42,124 nt of DNA from an uncultured Tenacibaculum sp. GTDB lineage: Bacteria > Bacteroidota > Bacteroidia > Flavobacteriales > Flavobacteriaceae. Of the stretch, positions 1 through 6,583 are shown piece by piece. The stretch's first letter is position 1, and each line of letters opens with the position of its first letter. The notes below the pieces were generated by a model that did not search any database, was not told the DNA's origin, and was given only the letters and a program-made list of their open reading frames with translations. The position numbers and the translations under genes are program-made. Location of the stretch: assembly GCF_947495995.1 (NCBI RefSeq), contig NZ_CANMAX010000015.1, positions 1 through 42,124 on the forward strand. Reading direction: 5' to 3'.

Positions 1-132
1 TCTACAATACTTTATACTATCTACCAGTACATCGAAATAAATTTGTCTTGTAAATACATCTACCCAATATACTGTAGTAAAAGACACAAAATAAATGCCT
101 GATCCATTATGGAATTTATATTTTCTACTCAT
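1..132 (-). CDS. RAYT / IS200-like (Y1) transposase, 3' part outside window
   Basis: The first 44 codons are visible, starting at the ATG at 132-130 and running open to the window edge. The start reads MSRKYKFHNGSGIYFVSFTT and continues with VYWVDVFTR. This is the typical N-terminus of Bacteroidota REP-associated tyrosine transposases (Y1 family), which move or copy short palindromic repeats by single-strand transactions. The catalytic Tyr and HUH motif would lie beyond the window, so activity cannot be judged. It follows the terminator of the CT1/immunity module. Palindromic REP-like repeats containing CGCTAGC lie just upstream at 232-259 and in both element copies, which supports the assignment. 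Family is recognised from memory of the N-terminus only. Confidence 0.75.
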   Translation of the reverse strand, partial: MSRKYKFHNGSGIYFVSFTTVYWVDVFTRQIYFDVLVDSIKYCR

Positions 133-159
133 AGCTTTACTAAAATATAAAAACTAAAC

Positions 160-193
160 AAAAAAAACCACAACACTTATAAAAATGTTGTGG
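160..193 (-). terminator. Rho-independent terminator after the CT1 immunity gene
   Basis: A perfect 8-bp stem CCACAACA (168-175) / TGTTGTGG (186-193) with a 10-nt loop is followed, on the minus strand, by a run of T (160-167). It ends the CT1-immunity transcript before the RAYT gene. The equivalent place after the CT2 immunity genes has a similar CCACG hairpin. Confidence 0.8.
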
Positions 194-231
194 CTATTAT
201 ATTTAATTAATGTTATTGAATACTCTTACTT

Positions 232-260
232 GGCACCCGAAAGGATTCGGGCGCTAGCGA
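232..260. repeat. REP-like palindrome with CGCTAGCG tail
   Basis: Stem CCCGAA (236-241), loop AGGA, stem TTCGGG (246-251), followed directly by the palindrome CGCTAGCG (252-259). The same layout (GGCAC, short hairpin, CGCTAGC) occurs at 6990-7042 and 13739-13791. Together with the adjacent RAYT gene this looks like a REP element family. It sits between immunity gene and terminator in every toxin module of this window. Confidence 0.65.
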
Positions 261-267
261 GGGGGGG

Positions 268-687
268 CTAATCTGACCCATTACCAATTATGTATGTATC
301 ATATGTTGAAATTTTACTTGAAGGAAAAATATGCATTTTCTTTTTTTCAGAGTACAAACCCATACCTTTTGATATTTTAAACTCTAGTTTAGAAATAATT
401 TCACTCATATACTTATCTTTAAAAAAATGAATATATTTTTTATAATTGTTGTTATCAAGCGTATCAAATGTATATATGGTATTATATAATTTCAAGATAA
501 TTGTCAACTCCTTTTCATTAAAATCTTGTTCAGATTCCATCATAGAGCAATACATTAATACTTTTTCATCAAATTGTTTTAATGTCATTTTATTTTCAAC
601 TTTTAAAGTTCTTTGAGAGGATAAGCTACAACTCAATAGACCTGAGAGAATTAATATGATAAATATATTCTTATTTATTTTTTTCAT
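268..687 (-). CDS. Putative CT1 immunity lipoprotein
   Basis: Encodes 139 aa. I start at the ATG at 687; a TTG two codons upstream is also open. The N-terminus MKKINKNIFIILILSGLLSC is a lipoprotein signal with the lipobox LLSC, so the mature protein should be membrane-anchored on the periplasmic side. The rest is an acidic/lysine-rich helical domain I do not recognise. The gene overlaps the end of the CT1 tip by 17 bp, the usual toxin-immunity coupling. The immunity role is inferred from position, size and export signal, not from a known family. Confidence 0.6.
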   Translation of the reverse strand: MKKINKNIFIILILSGLLSCSLSSQRTLKVENKMTLKQFDEKVLMYCSMMESEQDFNEKELTIILKLYNTIYTFDTLDNNNYKKYIHFFKDKYMSEIISKLEFKISKGMGLYSEKKKMHIFPSSKISTYDTYIIGNGSD

Positions 688-1621
688 AATCAATTATTTT
701 TTGTGATGTTTCAGAAAAATTACTTGTCGCTTTAACAGGAGTAGCATGAGGTATTATATTTCCATCTTTATCTCTACTAAAACTCCATGTAAAAGAGCCA
801 ACAACTTGATCTTTACCCGAACCTCCGTAATTCGTTAAAACAAAAGTTGTATCAAAAGTTATATCTTTAATATTATACCCTACAACAGCAGTTGGAATAT
901 CAAATATAGTAATCTGACCAGTGCTTGTATTATTATCCCAAATTGCATTGGCATAATTTACATCATTCAAATCATCTTCACTATTGTAATAATTTCCATT
1001 TCCTGATTGTCCTGGAGAATTTGGTCCACCATCAACAAATGCTGTTCTAATTTCACCATTAATATTCATTTCTTGAAGATCAGGATTGTTAAGTTGCTCT
1101 GCATTAACGGTCTGTATAATTTGTAATCCATCTGCCCCTAAAGAGCTTGAAACTTCAACTCTTACATCAGTAATTAATGGTTCATTTGTGTGGAATTTCA
1201 CAGAGCTATTATTACTTCTATTAGTTTTTACGTAATCACCCGAACGACCAGTACCTCCTCCTACTTGAGTAATTGTTGGACGGGATATTATTGGATCTTG
1301 TGATGGAAAAACAGTATGTACTCCAAATCCAAGACCATTAATTACATCATTTCCATTAGGAACAAACCCTTCAAGTCCTTCAATCTCTATTTTCCAAACA
1401 GGGTTATTTGATGCAAATTGATACAATATTTGATTTGGATAATCTTCAGCAATAGGATCTATTCCAAAAAATCTACCTAAAGCTGGGTCAGCATTTCTCC
1501 ATTTATAAGATATCCAACCAAGTCCAAGTTCATCTTGATGTTCTTGTCCAAGATACCCCAGTTTTTGAGCTGTGGAGTTTCCAAGTGAAGAAACGTTGTT
1601 ATTATAGCCTTTATGTTTCAA
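671..1621 (-). CDS. Orphan Rhs C-terminal tip CT1 (displaced toxin)
   Basis: A 316-aa open frame with no proper start: it opens at a TTG (Leu of the conserved GLKHKGYNN motif) within the 35-bp att core. Residues 1-85 are the end of an Rhs core (LGNSTAQKLGY, then GRFFGIDPIAEDYP), homologous to the tip of the full-length Rhs protein. From about residue 90 the sequence is unrelated to CT2 and I recognise no toxin fold; it is rich in Gly/Asn/Ser with a beta-rich look. In-frame upstream there is a TAA 10 codons before the TTG, so it is cut off from any Rhs body. It appears to be the former tip of this locus, pushed downstream by insertion of the element. It may be silent, or revived if the element leaves. 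Confidence 0.75.
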   Translation of the reverse strand: MKHKGYNNNVSSLGNSTAQKLGYLGQEHQDELGLGWISYKWRNADPALGRFFGIDPIAEDYPNQILYQFASNNPVWKIEIEGLEGFVPNGNDVINGLGFGVHTVFPSQDPIISRPTITQVGGGTGRSGDYVKTNRSNNSSVKFHTNEPLITDVRVEVSSSLGADGLQIIQTVNAEQLNNPDLQEMNINGEIRTAFVDGGPNSPGQSGNGNYYNSEDDLNDVNYANAIWDNNTSTGQITIFDIPTAVVGYNIKDITFDTTFVLTNYGGSGKDQVVGSFTWSFSRDKDGNIIPHATPVKATSNFSETSQKIIDYEKNK

Positions 1622-1633
1622 TCCAAAAGGATA
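1599..1633 (-). other. att core, junction 1 (element / CT1)
   Basis: A 35-bp core shared by all three junctions. Inside it, 1605-1633 has two imperfect inverted 11-bp arms, TAGCCTTTATG and CCAAAAGGATA (8 of 11 matching when one is reversed), around a 7-bp centre TTTCAAT. This is the usual geometry of a tyrosine-recombinase crossover site. On the minus strand it spells codons for Y-P-F-G-L-K-H-K-G-Y. Confidence 0.75.
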
Positions 1634-1734
1634 GTAGTTTACGCGTTTTTTTTAAAAACAGGCACACTTTTTTAACGGTTATCTACCAAAATCATAAAAA
1701 AATTGAACGTCCATAGCATCTTCTTTTCCTATTC

Positions 1735-1742
1735 CAAAGATA
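1735..1742 (-). promoter_or_regulatory. Possible outward-facing promoter -7 box, copy A
   Basis: TATCTTTG on the minus strand fits the Bacteroidota TAnnTTTG box and points out of the element across the att core toward CT1 and its immunity gene. No TTTG was found at the -33 position, so this is weak. Confidence 0.3.
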
Positions 1743-1762
1743 AAAAAACTAACCTAATCCGC

Positions 1763-1790
1763 GCCAGTAAAACCCTTGTCTTTTACTGGC
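1763..1790. other. Perfect hairpin near the element end, copy A
   Basis: GCCAGTAAAA (1763-1772), 8-nt loop, TTTTACTGGC (1781-1790): a perfect 10-bp stem without a T-run after it on either strand long enough for a strong terminator. Could stop read-through or act as a protein site. Confidence 0.6.
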
Positions 1791-1808
1791 TTCCACTCCC
1801 TCGATATC

Positions 1809-1873
1809 TTACATAATTGGCATTATAATACACTTGTATTTCATGTCAGGTACTTATAATGTAAATTATGTAA
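1809..1873. repeat. Long inverted repeat IR-1, copy A
   Basis: TTACATAATT (1809-1818) pairs with AATTATGTAA (1864-1873) and CATTATAA (1821-1828) with TTATAATG (1854-1861); a 2-nt mismatch separates the two blocks and the loop is 25 nt. Its arm resembles the arm of IR-2 (2135-2197), so the pair may be binding sites of one protein. Confidence 0.7.
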
Positions 1874-1925
1874 AATACTCCCTTCATCCATGCGCCCAAA
1901 CGCTTTTTGAGTGGACGTAACCTAT

Positions 1926-2098
1926 AAACAAGTCATTTTAAATCATAACGCAACTCCTCGCAGCTGCAGCCGCTGTTGCGTTATGATTAAAAACGTTTTG
2001 ATTCTTTTTCCGTCAAGAGTAAGTAAACGTTTTAAAAGTATTGGGTTTTGCGGTTGATGACGAAGCAGAGAAGCCAATGCTTTTAAAATGACTTGTTT
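1926..2098. other. Three-hairpin folded domain, copy A
   Basis: Closing stem of 16 perfect bp: AAACAAGTCATTTTAA (1926-1941) with TTAAAATGACTTGTTT (2083-2098). Inside are a perfect 14-bp hairpin AATCATAACGCAAC / GTTGCGTTATGATT (1941-1954 / 1975-1988), a 9-bp stem AAAACGTTT / AAACGTTTT (1990-1998 / 2025-2033) and an 11-bp stem AAAAGTATTGG / CCAATGCTTTT with one wobble pair (2034-2044 / 2074-2084). An outer CCAAACGCT / AGCGTTGG pair (1896-1904 / 2114-2121) may extend it. Either a structured RNA or a folded DNA such as an origin or transfer site; the sequence does not decide. Confidence 0.65.
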
Positions 2099-2134
2099 TT
2101 CATTCAGTATGGGAGCGTTGGAAGTGCGGCAATT

Positions 2135-2197
2135 TTACATAATAGTGTTATAACTACCTGGAGTTTACGCAAGAGTATTATAACAGCTATTATGTAA
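2135..2197. repeat. Long inverted repeat IR-2, copy A
   Basis: TTACATAATAG (2135-2145) with CTATTATGTAA (2187-2197) and GTTATAA (2147-2153) with TTATAAC (2178-2184), loop 24 nt. The left arm closely resembles that of IR-1. Confidence 0.7.
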
Positions 2198-2343
2198 CTT
2201 TGCTTTGGTGATGTGGCTGGTGAGCGGAACAACTTTAAAAACAGAGAGAAGAGAGGAACGAGCTGGCTGGATTTAAAGTTGTGGGGCAATACGTACTGAT
2301 TGGTTTTTAACGAGCAACGAAGCGAAGCGGAGTTGCGAAGCTT

Positions 2344-2688
2344 TTAACTTCTTTTCTTCCTTCTTAATGGATTCATTGAAGTAGCAAAAAAATCTGTGAC
2401 ATAAACTGTATTTGTTGACACTTCTATAAAGTAGATAATCTTAATTGTATTACGTTTTGTTATAGGGTAAATCAATGATCTAAACTCTTTATTAAAACTA
2501 GCCAAATCTTCTTCTAAACTTCCTCTTTCTGGATTAATTTCTAAAGACATAGCTAATGCTATAATTTCATCTGATTTTTTATTAGCACTTTCAACACTAT
2601 GGGTTTCGTACAGGTGAGTTAATAAATTCCAGTAGTACTGCTCGGCTTTTGAGGTAATTTCTACTACATAGCTTTTTGATTCTTCCAA
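2344..2688 (-). CDS. RelE/ParE-family toxin, copy A
   Basis: Encodes 114 aa of the RelE/ParE toxin fold: YVVEITSKAEQYYWNLL at the N-terminus, ERG and FRSLIYPI in the middle and a C-terminal hydrophobic strand IIYFIEVSTNTVYVTDFF. RelE members cut mRNA on the ribosome and ParE members poison gyrase; sequence alone does not separate the two here. The first possible start is TTG at 2688, directly after an in-frame TGA and 25 bp inside the upstream antitoxin gene, so translation is probably coupled. As part of the element it should act as an addiction module that penalises loss of the element. Highly basic end RRKKRS. Confidence 0.8.
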   Translation of the reverse strand: MEESKSYVVEITSKAEQYYWNLLTHLYETHSVESANKKSDEIIALAMSLEINPERGSLEEDLASFNKEFRSLIYPITKRNTIKIIYFIEVSTNTVYVTDFFATSMNPLRRKKRS

Positions 2689-2912
2689 TGGTCAACTTCT
2701 TTCTTAAATTCTTTGATAGATCTTGTTTCTCCTTTTTCGATAGCTTCTAAAGATGCTTGTGCTCTTTCTTTTAATTCTTGTACCTCTGTAGTATAAAAAT
2801 TATCTGATTCTTTAATTCCTTTGTCGATCATCGTTTCTAGCTTATTAAAAAGAGTCTCATTAATATGAAACAACTTTTGTATAAACTCATATTTTCTTGC
2901 TTCTAAATCCAT
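2664..2912 (-). CDS. Antitoxin of the RelE/ParE-type pair, copy A
   Basis: I choose the ATG at 2912 (82 aa, MDLEARKYEFIQKLF start) over an ATG at 2969 because a Bacteroidota -7 box TATCTTTG lies between them (2935-2942) and the shorter N-terminus matches what I recall of Bacteroidota antitoxins paired with RelE/ParE toxins. The protein is almost all helical, with a Lys/Glu-rich C-terminal half (SIKEFKKEVDHWKNQ) of the type that wraps the toxin. It overlaps the toxin gene by 25 bp. Expected to neutralise the toxin and to repress the pair. Confidence 0.7.
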   Translation of the reverse strand: MDLEARKYEFIQKLFHINETLFNKLETMIDKGIKESDNFYTTEVQELKERAQASLEAIEKGETRSIKEFKKEVDHWKNQKAM

Positions 2913-2934
2913 AATCGTTACCGTTTTGGGTTTA

Positions 2935-2942
2935 CAAAGATA
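2935..2942 (-). promoter_or_regulatory. -7 box of toxin-antitoxin promoter, copy A
   Basis: TATCTTTG on the minus strand, 22 bp before the chosen antitoxin ATG (2912). No clear TTTG at -33, as is common for regulated promoters. It would let the pair be transcribed apart from the recombinases. Confidence 0.45.
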
Positions 2943-2971
2943 ATTTAATGTTTTTATTTCTCTTTTCATAA

Positions 2972-3859
2972 TTAACTTATCGGGTGGAAGTTGTTAACGA
3001 TTTCATGTAAACTTTCTAAATCGTCTTGTACATATCTTTCTGTGGAACTGATATATCGATGTCCTGCTAAGATTTGTACTTCTCGTAAGTTATAATGCCT
3101 TAACCAATTCGTAATTACACTTGCGCGTATTTGATGTACATTCTTTACTTTATAATTCCTCTTTTTTAACTTCTTTAAAACGTGTTGTATCGTATTACCT
3201 AATCTTGCGTTGTTTGGGATAAATACGCGATTACTTTCTATATTTTTTCTTGTAATGATTTCTTCTCTAATCTCTTTTATGTATTCTAAAAACTCTATGA
3301 CTTGCCATGATTTTAATTCTAGAGTTCTGCTGTTACTTCTTGCTCCACTTTTTATATAAACCCTTCCCTTGTATAATTGTAAATCTTCAAGTTCTAAATG
3401 TATCAGTTCTGTGGTAGTTAAACCTTGATAGACTAACAACCCTAATAATACTTTATTGCGTTTTGCTGTTAAGCTATGGTATGGGTCTTTTATATATTCT
3501 GTTTGGTAACTGTAGTATAAATCTTCTAGTTCGTCAGCTTCAAGCAAATTGTAATTCGTTATCCTTTTTACGCCTTTAATATTAATATTTTCTATTGGAT
3601 TGTCTACTCTGTAATTCTCTGAGAGTAGATAGTTAAAATATACTTTTAGACTTCCTATTTTATGCTTTACAGTCTTCTTTGTTGTTCTTCTGTTCTGTAG
3701 GTACTTAATGTATTTTAATAGTGTTTTATAATCAATACGCTCTGGATTGGTGTGATTGTTTTTGCTCCAAGCTATAAACTTATTTGCTTGTATCATGTAA
3801 CCTTTAACCGTACTTTCTCTGTAGTTCTCTTTTTCTAAGTACTTTTTATAATTATTCAT
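2972..3859 (-). CDS. Tyrosine recombinase-like partner lacking Arg I, copy A
   Basis: Encodes 295 aa with an N-terminal SAM-like core-binding domain (about 1-90) and a C-terminal catalytic domain (about 105-290). H242-x-x-R245 (HQIR), H267 (AGHRYISS) and the nucleophile Y276 are present, but the usual first arginine of the GLR motif is Thr148 (YQGLTTTEL). I recall that GLTTxEL is shared by a Bacteroidota recombinase subgroup often found next to a complete recombinase, so this looks like a fixed family trait and not a recent mutation. It starts inside the previous recombinase gene (8-bp overlap), suggesting equal production and a hetero-complex acting on the two unlike arms of the att core. 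Confidence 0.85.
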   Translation of the reverse strand: MNNYKKYLEKENYRESTVKGYMIQANKFIAWSKNNHTNPERIDYKTLLKYIKYLQNRRTTKKTVKHKIGSLKVYFNYLLSENYRVDNPIENINIKGVKRITNYNLLEADELEDLYYSYQTEYIKDPYHSLTAKRNKVLLGLLVYQGLTTTELIHLELEDLQLYKGRVYIKSGARSNSRTLELKSWQVIEFLEYIKEIREEIITRKNIESNRVFIPNNARLGNTIQHVLKKLKKRNYKVKNVHQIRASVITNWLRHYNLREVQILAGHRYISSTERYVQDDLESLHEIVNNFHPIS

Positions 3860-4784
3860 CTTGATGTATTGTTTTTAATAGATGTGTATAGATTTGTGTA
3901 GATTCTAAAGAGCTATGCCCTAAAAAGGTTTTGATATTTTCTAGCTTTACTTCATGCTCTAATAGATGCGTAGCTATGGAGTGACGTAATGTGTGAAGTG
4001 TAATCTTTTTATCAATAATACTTTTATTAGCAGTGACTTGTACTAACTTTTCTAATCGATTAGCAAAACTCATTCCTTGCATACGCTTTCCTTGCTTACT
4101 CATAAATAAGGCTTCACTTACATGGGCATCTTTAAACTCTAGTCGAGCTTCGTAGATATAATCTTCTAAGATTGCTGCATTCTTACGATTAATAGGTACA
4201 AAACGTTCTTTGTAATTCTTGCCTTTTCTAACTAAAATTCTTTCTTTATCAAAAAGGATATCACTAACATCTAAGTGTACAGCTTCATTTCGTCTAAGTC
4301 CACAGCTGTAGAGTATTACTAACATAGCTTTGTCTCGTAATCTAAATCGCTGCTCGTGATGACTATAATTCGTCGCATTAAATAGTTCTTTAATCTCGGA
4401 TTTGGTAAGTATATTAATCTTTTCTTCAGTTGGGTTTTCTTCTGATTTTAGATGCACCGTAATTCCTCTATGATTGTGATGTTGTAAATATTCTTTAAAC
4501 TTCTTTAAGGCTTGTTGGTGTTTGTTTAAGTAACTTTTACTTAAGGCTCCGCTTTGTCTTTGATTGCTTCGTTCTTGTAAATAGCTGTAATAATCTTTTA
4601 CCGTTTGCGTAGTAATTTGATTGATATTCTTAATACAGCTTTGTTCCAGATAATAAAAAAACTCTTGTAAGTGATTTGGTAAATAATACACCGTACTTTC
4701 TGCATAACCTAAGATGTCTAACCACTCTTTAAAACTAACCAACAACACTTTATAACTCTGATTTTGTAACTGTAATTTTTTCAT
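3852..4784 (-). CDS. Tyrosine recombinase (XerC/D-like), copy A
   Basis: Encodes 310 aa, the usual length for Xer-type enzymes. The full catalytic set is visible: R164 (CGLRRNEA), K187 (RKGKNYKERFVP), H264-x-x-R267 (HTLRHS), H290 (LGHSS) and nucleophile Y299 (IYTHL). The enzyme cuts DNA through a 3'-phosphotyrosine and resolves a Holliday junction. Within this element it is the likely integrase/excisionase acting on the 35-bp cores. It lies 116 bp after the ATPase gene and overlaps the next recombinase by 8 bp. Confidence 0.93.
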   Translation of the reverse strand: MKKLQLQNQSYKVLLVSFKEWLDILGYAESTVYYLPNHLQEFFYYLEQSCIKNINQITTQTVKDYYSYLQERSNQRQSGALSKSYLNKHQQALKKFKEYLQHHNHRGITVHLKSEENPTEEKINILTKSEIKELFNATNYSHHEQRFRLRDKAMLVILYSCGLRRNEAVHLDVSDILFDKERILVRKGKNYKERFVPINRKNAAILEDYIYEARLEFKDAHVSEALFMSKQGKRMQGMSFANRLEKLVQVTANKSIIDKKITLHTLRHSIATHLLEHEVKLENIKTFLGHSSLESTQIYTHLLKTIHQDE

Positions 4785-4900
4785 AGGTCGGTTGTGTTTT
4801 TTTAAAAGATGTACTTTAGTTACAATAAACTCTTACTGTTTATGTTAACTTCGCCGTTAAGTAGTGACGAACTATAGCGAAGTAGCGAACTTCGACAAAC

Positions 4901-6427
4901 TCAGTTAACAAGGTTGATTTGATCTGTACAATCTTGTAACGCCTTACTTATTTGATCTTTAAGGTTTGTATATTCATTAATATCTATAATTTCATAATGA
5001 TATAATTGACCTTTCTTTCCTTTGACTTTTTTGATATAACCTTCTTCTAAAAGTTGTTTGTGATAACGGCGTAATGTAGTTTCTTTTATCCGTAGGTTTT
5101 TTCGTATTTCTGAGCTAGTATAACTTGTTTTGTTTTCTATAAATAAATATCTTTTCAACTTCTCTAAATAATCTCTACATGCTCCTGTTATCGTATCTGA
5201 TTTTCTAAGTAAAACTTCTGTGATTAATTCGTTAGCTTCTTCGATATCTTCAATTGTGGTTTCGATATACATTTCGCCTGTTTCTTCATTTACGTGTTGT
5301 TCTCTTTGATATTGTTTGTAAAAGGTAATTGCTTCTATAAATTGTAAATAATGTGAGTTAGTTCTTCTTGGTTTAAACACGGATTGTGGTAACTCTAAAT
5401 GTTCCGCATAAGGATTGATTACCTTAATAGGTTTGAGTACTCTTTGTACATCTTTTAGTAATTCTCTAGCTTCTATTTGTTCTTCTTCATTGAGTTTACC
5501 TGCACTTATTAATCGCTGATAGTTCATAATACGTTTGTCTTGCTCCTCGCTTTCATCGATATACAGCAAAAAACTACGATTACTATTATCTTCATAAACA
5601 CTTTCTTGTGTGGTACAACCCGATACACTTACTGGTCCTTCAACCGTTAAATGAATCGTCTTTGTTGTTCCCTTTCTATCTTTATGTACAACCGTTTTGG
5701 TAATTCTCTTTTTAGACTGTAATTCTCGTAGTGGATATAACACACTTTCTGCGCCGTCTAAATCTTCGATTAAAATAAGTTTATGTTGTAATTCGGTACG
5801 ATTGAAGTAATAAAAAGCATTGGCTGAGAGTACTGTTATTTCTACTTTGTCTTCTTCGGGTATTAGCTCTGCAACCTTAGATTGTAAGTGTGTTTTTCCA
5901 ACTCCGCTACCTCCTAAACTAATACAATGTAACGGATTGTTAGTTTTTCTGCTTGTAAATATGAGATACATCAGCAAGCGGTTAGTGTACTCACCGATTA
6001 CTCCGCTTTTGCCGATGCACTCATTTGTTCTTTTTAGCAAATTCCCCTTCTTTAAAAATGCCTCTGCGGCTCGCAGTTCACTGGCATTTAAAGTTTTGTA
6101 TTGTGGTTTATTAGCTTGTTCCTCTTTGCTAAGCAGTAAAAATCTGTAGTTCTCTAATTCGTGTGTTAATTCTTGTAATACTTTTCTTGTTATACTAGTT
6201 CCAATCTCTAAGCGTTCGGCTATTCTTCTAACAAACTTTTCTACTTGAGTATCGTTGTATAAATCTATGGAGTGGCGTAAAATATTGGTTGACTTTAACT
6301 TTTGTATGCTGAGCGTTACGCGTAAACTCTCTAGTTTATTTAGCTTTAAACCGCCTAATACATGAACTTCTAAGTGTTTTGTGGTGTATTTGTAATTGTT
6401 TGGATTGGAAGTATTAAGTTTAGTCAT
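4901..6427 (-). CDS. P-loop ATPase with C-terminal winged helix (primase/helicase- or replication-like), copy A
   Basis: Encodes 508 aa. Walker A is GGSGVGKT (about 172-179) and a Walker B-like strand is LILIEDLD (about 217-224); CTTQES near residue 270 may be a sensor loop. Residues about 430-485 form a winged helix (TSSEIRKNLRIKETTLRRY, EEGYIKK). The N-terminal stretch LEVHVLGGLKLNKLESLRVTL resembles segments of Bacteroidota plasmid/element primase-type proteins, but no Toprim or zinc motif is visible. A role in replicating the excised circle, or in assisting recombination as a DNA-loading ATPase, is inferred. It has its own strong promoter (6466-6496) facing away from the XRE gene. Confidence 0.75.
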   Translation of the reverse strand: MTKLNTSNPNNYKYTTKHLEVHVLGGLKLNKLESLRVTLSIQKLKSTNILRHSIDLYNDTQVEKFVRRIAERLEIGTSITRKVLQELTHELENYRFLLLSKEEQANKPQYKTLNASELRAAEAFLKKGNLLKRTNECIGKSGVIGEYTNRLLMYLIFTSRKTNNPLHCISLGGSGVGKTHLQSKVAELIPEEDKVEITVLSANAFYYFNRTELQHKLILIEDLDGAESVLYPLRELQSKKRITKTVVHKDRKGTTKTIHLTVEGPVSVSGCTTQESVYEDNSNRSFLLYIDESEEQDKRIMNYQRLISAGKLNEEEQIEARELLKDVQRVLKPIKVINPYAEHLELPQSVFKPRRTNSHYLQFIEAITFYKQYQREQHVNEETGEMYIETTIEDIEEANELITEVLLRKSDTITGACRDYLEKLKRYLFIENKTSYTSSEIRKNLRIKETTLRRYHKQLLEEGYIKKVKGKKGQLYHYEIIDINEYTNLKDQISKALQDCTDQINLVN

Positions 6428-6465
6428 CTTAAAAGATTAAAAAATTACTATTCTCATATTTGTCT

Positions 6466-6496
6466 CAAAAGTAACTATTTCGAGAACATTAACAAA
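6466..6496 (-). promoter_or_regulatory. Promoter of ATPase-recombinase operon, copy A
   Basis: On the minus strand TTTG (6496-6493), exactly 19 bp, then TACTTTTG (6473-6466): a full match to the Bacteroidota consensus TTTG-N19-TAnnTTTG. Transcription should begin near 6459, about 32 bp before the ATG at 6427. Confidence 0.8.
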
Positions 6497-6498
6497 GA

Positions 6499-6508
6499 CT
6501 TATATAAG
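6499..6508. promoter_or_regulatory. Possible XRE operator palindrome, copy A
   Basis: CTTATATAAG is a perfect 10-bp palindrome lying between the two divergent promoters; the half CTTATAT recurs at 6538-6544 over the XRE -7 box. This fits a site by which the XRE protein controls both directions. Inferred only. Confidence 0.35.
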
Positions 6509-6516
6509 ATTTATTA

Positions 6517-6547
6517 TTTTTTACGACTAGATTTTGTCTTATATTCG
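6517..6547 (+). promoter_or_regulatory. Probable XRE promoter, copy A
   Basis: TTTT (6517-6520), 19 bp, TATATTCG (6540-6547): the consensus spacing with one mismatch in each box. It lies 36 bp before the XRE ATG. Confidence 0.5.
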
Positions 6548-6583
6548 CATTAAAGAGGTGTAAAAAGATTCTAATTCTCAATA

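Larger units (their letters stand above)
1634..2343. other. Structured 710-bp non-coding end of element, copy A
   Basis: No convincing gene. It holds, from the att core inward: a possible minus-strand -7 box TATCTTTG (1735-1742); a perfect 10-bp hairpin (1763-1790); a long stem (1809-1873); a three-hairpin domain closed by a perfect 16-bp stem (1926-2098); a second long stem resembling the first (2135-2197); and a GCAAC/GTTGC hairpin (2314-2336) just after the toxin gene. The density of paired segments suggests a function as folded single-stranded DNA, RNA, or protein-binding sites for replication or recombination. Only local parts are listed separately. Confidence 0.6.

Noticed and set aside
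2104..2289. 61-codon open frame on the minus strand (and its copy at 8853-9038)
   Set aside because: It lies over the folded IR-2 region, has low-complexity hydrophobic content and no context; the base pairing explains the sequence better.
1634..2343. Integron attC-type cassette array
   Set aside because: No GTTRRRY/RYYYAAC boxes and no integron-integrase signature in the recombinases; the stems are too long and varied.
1634..2343. Group II intron or reverse-transcriptase element
   Set aside because: No reverse transcriptase gene and no recognisable domain V hairpin; the neighbouring enzymes are tyrosine recombinases.
4785..4900. Extra promoter or attachment site between ATPase and recombinase genes
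   Set aside because: Contains a short GTTAA inverted repeat and CTTCG repeats, but no box pair with correct spacing and no match to the att core.
5820..6149. Plus-strand frame opposite the ATPase gene (copy at 12569-12898)
   Set aside because: It is fully inside the ATPase gene, in an antisense frame; its Ser/Leu-rich composition is that of a shadow frame.
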